Source of the DNA: Hypsibius dujardini
Lineage: Eukaryota > Tardigrada > Eutardigrada > Parachela > Hypsibiidae
DNA length: 20,274 nt
NCBI GenBank assembly: GCA_001579985.1
Contig: LRSR01010462.1
Span: 1-20,274, forward strand
Direction: 5' to 3'
Positions 10,006 to 17,265 of this stretch are shown here, in pieces. The position numbers and the translations under genes are program-made. The notes below the pieces were generated by a model that was not told the DNA's origin, ran no database searches, and saw nothing but the letters and a program-made list of their open reading frames with translations. Positions within the stretch are counted from its first letter, which is position 1. Every line of letters begins with the position of its first letter.

Positions 10006-10679
10006 GGGTATGTATAAAACATGGTAGTAGTAGTTAGTAGTTGTATAGTTTCCAAGTTGTATTTTTCAGTTGAACTTTTTAATTAGTAGTCACGCAGTTG
10101 TACTTTCTAATTGTAGTTTTTACTTTGTATTTACTCAGTTGTGATGTTAATTTTCGGTGTTCATAGAAATAGTTGTGAACAAATATCACACGGTGATTAT
10201 GAATATACAGTTTCTTATTACTAGCTTATTTATTGTCCTACGGTATGGTTGGATCAAAGTGTTAAACGTAATGATTGATATTGTGTGTAAAAAAATAGTT
10301 TGATATTAGAGAATGCGGGCTCAGAAAACTAAAAAACAGCCAGTTAAGAAGTTTACGAGAGGAAAGACTCGTGAACAAGCGAATAGCCTAAAAGAGCGAG
10401 TTAACAGTACAGCGGTCTGCAGTACCGTTACTATAATGTATAACGCCACGGTGGGTCAATATTCACCAAGGTCGAATTGTATTTTCAGTGATCAGGGGAA
10501 TCGACCATATTAATTAAAAACATAATAAATACAAACAAAAATCTACAATTAGAAAGTATAACCACTTAATTACTGAATAAAAAGTACAATTGAAAAATGT
10601 AACTACGAAACTACTAAATACTAAAGACAGCTACTAATTACAAACTACAAATACCATCTTTTATACATACCCATTGAGC
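9999..10679. repeat. Target-site duplication ATTGAGC flanking the transposon
   Basis: ATTGAGC occurs at 9999-10005, immediately before the left inverted terminus. It recurs at 10673-10679, immediately after the right terminus. The match is exact over 7 bp, with boundaries set by the symmetric GGGTATG/CATACCC ends. The next base after each copy is also G, so an 8-bp reading is possible only if the right terminus carries one extra C. Confidence 0.85.
10006..10672. mobile_element. Non-autonomous DNA transposon (MITE-like) with long terminal inverted repeats
   Basis: The element is 667 bp. Its left end begins GGGTATGTATAAAACATGGTA. The right end, read on the minus strand, begins GGGTATGTATAAAAGATGGTA, giving 20 of 21 matches. 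Weaker inverted similarity continues inward for about 130-150 bp, including TTTCTAATTGTAG shared by both arms and TAGTAGTT-rich subrepeats. A 7-bp direct duplication flanks it. The central part (about 10160-10510) contains only a 66-codon open frame of no recognisable family, so the element encodes no transposase and would depend on another copy. GGGTATG termini with a 7-bp duplication do not identify a superfamily for me; hAT-type (8 bp) or another cut-and-paste group are candidates. Confidence 0.88.
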
Positions 10680-11721
10680 GCGTATATTTGCAACATTTCA
10701 GACGCTTGATCTCAACAAGGCAAACCTTACGGAAGGCATGTACTGCCATTTTTACCGCCCTGGCTAATTGTCGTCCCTGCTTCAAAGACAAGCGCAAAAC
10801 CCCTTTCCGTTGAATAATTCATGTGATGTTTACGGAATGTCGGCGAGTCTTCCATTGTACCTCCTCATTTGTGCGAATGCCTGTCGCTGTAACCAGCGTG
10901 GATCAACAGTTTCCAAAAATACCGTGGTAAAAAAATTGCAGAAAAAAGCATGTAGTTTCCTCATGCTGATCCAGTTTCTTATGCTGATCCAGTTTGATTG
11001 TCCTTACCTCACCTGGGAAAGAAAATCGAAGCAATTTTTAAATATGTTGCTATAGTGTAAGTAAAAGCACCACCCAACAGTTGCATTTTGCAAAAAAAGT
11101 TTCAAGATTTGGCAAAAAAATCTAACGATCATCGGCACTAATTGTTGAGGAAAACCTTGATGAACGTTTGCGCTATAGTACTAGTATGACTGTGCGTTGT
11201 TTATCGTCGTTTTAGAATTGTGCGATTCCCTATTAGCTGAACAAGATGCTTAAACTCTGTTCCAGAATCTGTCTGCTTTCCTGCGTGACCGAATTTAGAT
11301 TAGGCGAAAAGAGAAGGAGTAACTAGATCTCGATGCAGGTACAGTTGTATCACTACGCCATCTGGAGGCGCAGATGGGGTATAGATGGGAAGTGACGTCA
11401 TAGGCAACTACACTATATTCAGTACCACAACAACACTTGAAAACGTGGCGTAATCTTTCTCGTGTCTGCACATCGCACTGCATGTGCCTATACTACTCTT
11501 CCCGTCCTCTTTCACTGGGGCTGTTAACTTGAATGGAAGTCTTCGCAATCGATTGACCAAAAAGGGAATCGTCGGCATATATTTTTCCACGAAATTATGA
11601 AGGTCCCAGGGTACATTGAGGGGCCGTATGGGCGCTACCCTCCTTACGTCAGTGCCTTAAATCCTATTACATCGTTTAAAATTTCCTAAACGAAAAAGCA
11701 TAGACATTTCTTCCTTTGCAG
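10673..11721. other. Non-coding interval upstream of the GLTP-domain exons
   Basis: This could be intergenic or an intron of the gene at 11722-13831. It ends in a good acceptor (TTCTTCCTTTGCAG). It contains an 18-bp tandem duplication at 10960-10995 (unit CTCATGCTGATCCAGTTT, second copy with one change). I searched the readable frames for the PH domain expected in a FAPP2-type protein and did not find it. Confidence 0.45.
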
Positions 11722-13831
11722 GCGCAAAAAGTACGCTCCGCTGCGTCTGGAGAGGACTGCTTGGATACCGATTCGGAGATGGCGGAGCTAGGCAGTCAGG
11801 CAGTGCCGCGTTTGAAGATGTTGAATACGTTGTTACGTCCCGGGAGGATTGAACGTGTCTTTCTCCAGGAGAAGGTAGTCAGTAGTACTAGTAGTCTAGC
11901 ATTTCGACCTTTCATTGATTGGTGAATTAATCTTAATCGCTTCCCTCGTAATGGGCATGCATATTTGTGTTGTTTAATGCAATGCGACTTTGACTGCAGG
12001 TATCAAACGCTGGGGAAGCCGGTCAAGGGGACAGCAATGTACCGGCTAAAGGATCTCACCACTTTTCCTTGCAAGTTCCCGTTCACGTTCATCCTACTTC
12101 CGGTGGGGTTAGTGGTGGTGGGACATTCGTTGGGAACGCGGTTGCTGAAGTGAACCAACTGTTTGAAAGTCTACGCAAAGGCAGTGCTCACCACGTTGAT
12201 TCCAGGCAGGAAGTGAGTGGAGCGGGAATTCCGGCGAGGAACGCTGCCTCGGAGGAGTCATCGCTTAGCTCATCGGTAAGGCATTCATTTTGACCGTTCC
12301 AGACATTTCTTCGTCGAACATTCAGACATTCAGACACATTCGGACATTCAGATATTCAGATATTCAGACATTCAGACACACAGACAGAGTGTTAGTAGAC
12401 AACTTCGGACGGGTCAGCTGCAGTGTGGTAGACAGACAGACAAGATTAACAGACACTCTTACAGACATTCAGACAAACAGGTAAATTAGTCGAACAGACA
12501 GGTAGGCAACTAACCGACCGAAAGGAATTCAGACATACACTACGCAATACTTTGGCCTTTTTTATTTGCAGACCGACATTGTCTCGATTCCGGTCGCGAC
12601 CCTTCCAGACATGGAGCTCCTCCGGGACGCTCTCGACGGCGGCAACGGCGACTACACCGTAGACTTCCCCGCCCTTGCCCCCACGCTCAATCCCTCTATT
12701 CCGGACCATCATCCCGTCATATCCTCCGGCCCTGTCGCAGCAACAGCTCGTCCCCTGACATTCTTCTCAAAGATGCCCGTCTCATTCACCGACGTGCACA
12801 TGACCGACTCGGAGCTCCACCACATTCCCACCGTGCCATTCCTCGACGCTTGCCAGGAGATCCCCAAAATTCTCGATCTGATGGGCGGACGCGCCTTCAG
12901 CCCCGTCAAGGCAGATCTGAATGGAAACATTGCCAAACTGCGCACGCACCATTCCACCTTCCCTCTGGAAACCGGTATGCCAATTATTGCTATTTAATTA
13001 ACTGTATTTAAATTATATTTTAAAATCTCATATAAGACCAAACTGAAAAATGATCACTCTTGAATTTATTTTAAATAGTTTTTTTGCATTGTCAATATTT
13101 TCATTTAACTTATGCTCAATTTGCAGCTGAATGAAAAATCATTTATTTAAAAACAACCTCTGGTTATTCTAAAATTTACGCATATACGGATTTTAAGTAT
13201 AGAAGCATATTGGAAAGATTACACTGAACGACTCAAAGAGAAGGTTATCGCTTTGTATTGTTTGTGTATTTTATTTAAAATAAAAAGCCGGGATATCAAC
13301 CATCTAAACCGCGCAATACCGTTTGGAAATGATGTAATAGTGCCGTATTACTGTGTAGTTAATAGTAGCAATATTAATTAAGGAATTTTTAATGATCAAT
13401 GATCAGCGTTTCGGTTTTTCGCAGGTACGCTCCAGGAGCTGGTCCTCCACGAGCAGTCGAGCCTTACGAAGCTGCCGGGACCGAGTCCGACGGAGGCACT
13501 GCTGTGGCTGAAACGAAGTCTGACGTTTGTGGATGTCTTCCTGATGGAACTCTTGTCGTCCGACAAAGAAACTGGAGAATGTGCGAGTTTAGCCTACATC
13601 GCGTCGCTCAAGCCCTTCCATGGCTTCGTCGTGCGAGCGGCCTTCGGTGCGGCGCTCTACGCCCTCCCCAACCGGAAGGACTTTATTGTGGCCTTGGCGG
13701 AGCGGAAGGAAGACGCACAAGACCCGATGTTTGTGGCGGCCCTCATGGAGGACGCCAGGAAGTATTCGGCAGCGTTAGGGACTGTGGTGTCGGTTTTGAA
13801 TGAATTTTATATCGTGCAGAAACTGGGTTAA
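11722..13831 (+). CDS. FAPP2/PLEKHA8-like glycolipid transfer protein (GLTP domain), 3' four exons
   Basis: GLTP-fold proteins carry glucosylceramide or related sphingolipids between membranes; FAPP2 does so from the Golgi. Inferred exons are 11722-11874 (phase 0 to 0), 12000-12275 (0 to 0), 12572-12974 (ends phase 1) and 13425-13831 (stop TAA). All have GT-AG introns and the model is open throughout, giving 412 residues from the first visible codon. The GLTP domain covers about residues 205-412. It starts LTFFSKM and keeps the family's lipid-headgroup residues: Asp258, Asn262 and Lys265 (in VKADLNGNIAK), Trp305 (ALLWLKR) and His343 (FHGFVVR). The order and spacing match the FAPP2 GLTP domain. 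The first two exons encode a Ser/Gly-rich linker with a DCLDTDSE patch resembling the FAPP2 linker. No PH domain or start codon is identified, so the 5' end is open. GLTP assignment is strong; PLEKHA8 orthology is moderate; the first exon is the least certain. Confidence 0.85.
12305..12490 (+). repeat. Degenerate octamer array CATTCAGA grading into CAGACA units (intronic)
   Basis: Seven or so 8-bp units of the CATTCAGA/TATTCAGA type at about 12318-12374 are followed by looser CAGACAGA and ACATTCAGACA units to 12490. The array occupies most of the 296-bp second visible intron of the GLTP-domain gene, between donor 12276 and acceptor 12571. Confidence 0.85.
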
Positions 13832-14484
13832 CTCGACCGACTCGAGGGAGGGTGTTCTGGACCAGATAATATTGGCAGGCAGCTGTTAGGCTTTAAGATT
13901 GCGAACTGGATTCTTTAAATTCTTTTACAGATGGATCGTAGATGGTTTTAACAGTTCTAATCCGCAATGAGTTATCTTTCAAGATTTAAGTAAGACATGG
14001 CTCGGTTCTGAAATGTAATTTGTTTTGCTGAAGTGCAGTGTACAACCCCGCTTTTTTCTCAGTGCCGTGACTGCTGTGTTTCGTTGTCTGTTAACTGGAT
14101 AAATGCCAATATGTATTGTCTATTTATGTGCCTGTCTATTAATTCTTCTATCTGCCTTTTCAATATGTGTCTGTCTGTTTGCATGTCCGTCTGTACACCG
14201 GTCTGACTCAAGGAAAACCTGTCCACCTGCTGATTTGTCAACTTTCTATCCGTTGGCGTGGTTGTCTGGTAATTGGAGCACCTTTGCTTGGACTGAATGA
14301 ATCTCCTCCCGCCAAAACCTACCCCGCAAACAGAATATTGAGCTGAATATGGAGGCTGTGGGTTAGTTTGCTCGTGTTAATGCGCTGGAGCTGGAGTGCA
14401 AGGCTTGATACTGAGATACTCAGTTTCCTCGAACCATAAAAAGTTACCACAGACATGATGGGACCATGGATAGTACAATATAAA
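13832..14484. other. Convergent intergenic region (3' UTRs) with a TGTCTG-rich patch
   Basis: The interval lies between the stop of the GLTP-domain gene (+) and the stop of the RRM gene (-), so it must hold both 3' ends. No canonical AATAAA was seen for either gene. Degenerate TGTCTG/TGCCTG units are scattered over about 14087-14205. The short open frames here are not supported. Confidence 0.5.
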
Positions 14485-16683
14485 CTACTCGGGGAATTTG
14501 ATATGGAGCCGCGGGATGTCCACAGCCGCGGCTAGATGGCTCTCTTTTGGCTTCACCCCCGACACGACGACCGGCCTCTCGTAAGGCTTGAAGGACTTTG
14601 CCTTGTCAAACCTCGGCTTTGCAGTCTCTGTTGTTTTCGTTGTCGTGGTCGCGCTCGTGGAACTGACAGTGTTCTCCTGTGTAACCGCCTCCGTCGTGGA
14701 CTTTTCCTCCACCAACGGCTGTGGAGGTCCTCCCAAACCTCGACCACGACCAACACCAGCACCGCGTCCTCTAGCACCCGGTGAGAAACCTCCCCGCTGT
14801 AGATGCGGCTTGGGGAAGGGATGAGTGAAACGGTGGTCTTCCCTCGGACGAGCCGGCAGATTCGGTTGCCGTTTTCCGCCATCCTGTTTCGGTCGTTTGC
14901 AAGTCGCTTTAGCACCGTTCACCTCTTCGATCTTTCCAGCAGTTTCTTCCCCGTCAACGGTTTCGTCCTTAGTGCGTTTCTTCGAGGCGTTCGAGGTGGG
15001 TTCAGTGCCGTCGTCACTTCCCTCGGTAGTGGATTTGATTTCTCTCGGCGGAATAGCCACGCCTTTAGCCACCTTGTTAGCCAACATTTCAGCGCCTTCC
15101 TTTTGCATCCGGGCGGACCATTCTTTTATATGTTCGGCGCGGATGCGGCTTTTCCGGCCGCCGATGATGGTGGCCTCCACGTTGATTTTCCGGCCGTTTA
15201 CCAGAGCGTGGTGCAGTTGGAAGGCTCGCTGCGACGCGAAGACACAAAGAATAATGTAGAATGGCAGACAGACAAGCAGGCAGACACGTAGCCCAACAAA
15301 CAGACAGGCATGCAATGAGATATTCATGCGGACGAGAAGACAAGCAGGCGGACGAGAAGACAGGCAGGCAGAAATTCACACACGCAGGCAGGGAGACATA
15401 CAGCCCAGGAAGCATGCATGCAGACAGACAGGAAGACAAACGTGTAGACAGTCAGACAAGCAAATAGACAGACATACGGAAAAAGAAAAAGACAAACAAA
15501 CACGCAAGCAGACAGACAGGCAGGCGGGCGGGCAGGCAGGCAGGCAGACAGACACGGACAAAGACAGGCAGAAATGGAAACAGACAGACTCATTGGAGGA
15601 TCCTTACGCGGAAGGCATTCTTGTTCTCGTACTCGACAAATGCCATGCCTTTGAACTTCTTAGTCTTCTCGTTAATCCGCCACCGAAAGACCTTAATTTT
15701 GCCTAAAGCAAAAAGTCGGGTATGTTAATTAAGCGTTGCCTCATATCAAATCTACAGAGTGGAAGAGATATGCTGACATTTTCCAATCACTTTACCTGCA
15801 GCTTCGAACATTTTCCGGACATCATCCTCGTTCGCGTCGAAGGGGATCTGACCGACGAAGATCGTAAACGTTTGGGCCTCCTTCTTCTTTTGCCGCCGAA
15901 GTTTAACTTCCGCGGGATCATAGGTAGCTGCAGGATTGGCCGTTTCGCCTAAAAGAACCGAACAGTAGATGTAGATGCCTTCAGGTTGCTTGAATTATTA
16001 ATAGACATTTGAGTGCCATGCCATCTTTGGCAGCATTCAAGGTGCAGTACCACAGCGATTGGTTGGTTGATTCATTCGTTGATTGATTCATTTGCCAAAA
16101 ATGACTTCATTTGACCGGTCATTACTTCATTTAGTCATTTTTTCTTTGATTTGGAGAGTGCCGTCAATACATCAATCAAGCGACAATTGATTGGCTAATT
16201 TGCAAGCACAACCGCAGATGGATTGATTGATTGCCGTTGCCAAAAAGCACAATACAGCAAATGCTCGCAATACATCAATCAAACGAGCCCTCATACAGTT
16301 AACTTACGTGGTGGGTATTTTGGATTTCCAGGCTTCTTCACTGGCGTTGGACCGGTTTCGCCTAACGTAAGTAATATTGTCGAAATACTAAAGTAATAAA
16401 AAATTGGATATCCACCAACCAGGTGGGAGGTTCGTCAAAGGATTCGCGGCGAGTTGCGACTGTGAAATGCCGAGACGTTTTTCATGGTCGGCGTGCCACC
16501 AGGCCATTCGTTTCTGAAGTCGCGCGCTGACTGGCTTCGGGGCGCTATCCGCGGATGCTGCCCCTGCCTTTGACGCCTGGACTGGAATCTAGAAAAGACG
16601 CATAACTTGGAAATAAGAAGGAGAGCGAGCGAGTGAAAGTGTGCAACTCCACCTACCGTGGAAGCCTCATTTGGGGTCGCCAT
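14485..16683 (-). CDS. Nop6-like RRM RNA-binding protein with RG-rich tail, six exons
   Basis: The product is a predicted nuclear or nucleolar RNA-binding protein; Nop6-type RRM proteins assist small-subunit rRNA processing in yeast. Minus-strand exons are 16683-16657 (ATG at 16683), 16588-16420, 16361-16308, 15948-15796, 15702-15608 and 15228-14485 (stop TAG). Phases agree at every junction and the model gives 413 residues. One RRM spans about 111-187, with RNP2 IFVGQI (113-118) and RNP1 KGMAFVEY (152-159), and is encoded across exons 4-6. It ends FQLHHALVNGRKINVEAT and continues GGRKSRIRAEHIKEW, the LHH...GRKINVE...GG pattern typical of the Nop6-like RRM class. After it come a charged, Lys/Glu-rich linker and an Arg-Gly-rich segment (about 311-333). 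The exon 2 donor (GTTGGT) is weak but is the only nearby choice I found that keeps frame. The RRM is certain; the Nop6-like placement is moderate. Confidence 0.85.
15262..15590 (+). repeat. Degenerate CAGACA/CAGGCA array filling an intron
   Basis: About 330 bp of broken CAGA, CAGG and ACAA units. They occupy nearly all of the 379-bp last intron (15229-15607) of the minus-strand RRM gene. In the pre-mRNA sense the array reads UGUC/UGCC. Plus-strand and minus-strand open frames through it (Arg-Gln-Thr-Asp or Cys-Leu-Ser repeats) are artefacts. Confidence 0.93.
16044..16290. repeat. TTGATTGATT-type direct and inverted repeats (intronic)
   Basis: The third intron of the RRM gene (15949-16307) contains GATTGGTTGGTTGATTCATT and TTGATTGATTCATT near 16060-16092. 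It also has two near-identical AATACATCAATCAA(G/A)CG blocks at about 16166-16183 and 16270-16286, and GGATTGATTGATTG near 16219. These occur in both orientations and could form stems. A palindrome TGACCGGTCA lies at about 16112-16121. No transposon termini were identified. Confidence 0.6.
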
Positions 16684-17265
16684 CAACTTTCCGCAGAGGA
16701 TTCTCACAATTCAACGTAAACAATCCTTGCCGATTTCAAATGTTATTTTTGTTCGGGGATGGACTTTTCAATTTTGTAGAAATTATAAATAAATATACCG
16801 ACAGATTTCGCAATGACATTTGTTCATTTCCAACCAAAGACGATTTCCTCTTTAATTCCCAACAGATTAGAGGAGAGAACACGAAGGTTTAAATGGCAGT
16901 TCCATAACTTAGCTGAAAAAACATGGATCTTATGGGGAATTTAAGAGCTTAACAATTAGAACATGCCCCTTAGAAACTAGAACTGATTTGTAGAACAAAA
17001 TTCTTGCACGCTTAGTTGATTGATATGCTGAAATAACCTGGTCTGACTCATGATTGCTTGATTGGTCGATTGTCACGTTGTTTCGTTAAAACCTGTGAAT
17101 CCAATTGGCAATCAACCAATCAAACCCAGCACTCGCTACAGGCACTGCACTTCAATTTCAACGTCAGCTCAGCAGCGACAAACCCAAAAATTCGTTTCTT
17201 TTGCTTTTCTGCTCCTTCCTTTATCGTCCACTTTCTTGACAATTTTTGTTCACTTTTCCGCAGAC
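16684..17265. promoter_or_regulatory. Divergent promoter region with CCAAT boxes in both orientations
   Basis: Only 582 bp separate the start codon of the RRM gene (-) from that of SEH1 (+), so both promoters must lie here unless an untranslated exon sits elsewhere. TGATTGG at 17059-17065 is CCAATCA on the minus strand. CCAATTGG at 17101-17108 is symmetric, and CCAATCA lies at 17115-17121 on the plus strand. The flanks fit NF-Y sites. No TATA box is evident at a sensible distance. A CTTTTCCGCAG just before the SEH1 start could be a 5'-UTR intron acceptor. Confidence 0.6.

Noticed and set aside
10313-10513. Small open frame inside the transposon as a transposase remnant
   Set aside because: It has 66 codons with no catalytic or DNA-binding motif, too short and featureless to call.
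13399-13803. Plus-strand 134-codon frame overlapping the last GLTP exon
   Set aside because: It is a different frame from the GLTP domain. The frame entering at 13425 in phase 1 continues the lipid-binding motif and ends at 13831.
14536-15291. Plus-strand frames opposite the last RRM exon
   Set aside because: They are antisense shadows. The minus frame contains the end of the RRM and the RG-rich tail.
15089-15706. Several overlapping frames on both strands rich in Cys/Leu/Ser or Arg/Gln/Thr/Asp
   Set aside because: They lie over the intronic array of the RRM gene. The true frame stops at the splice acceptor at 15229.
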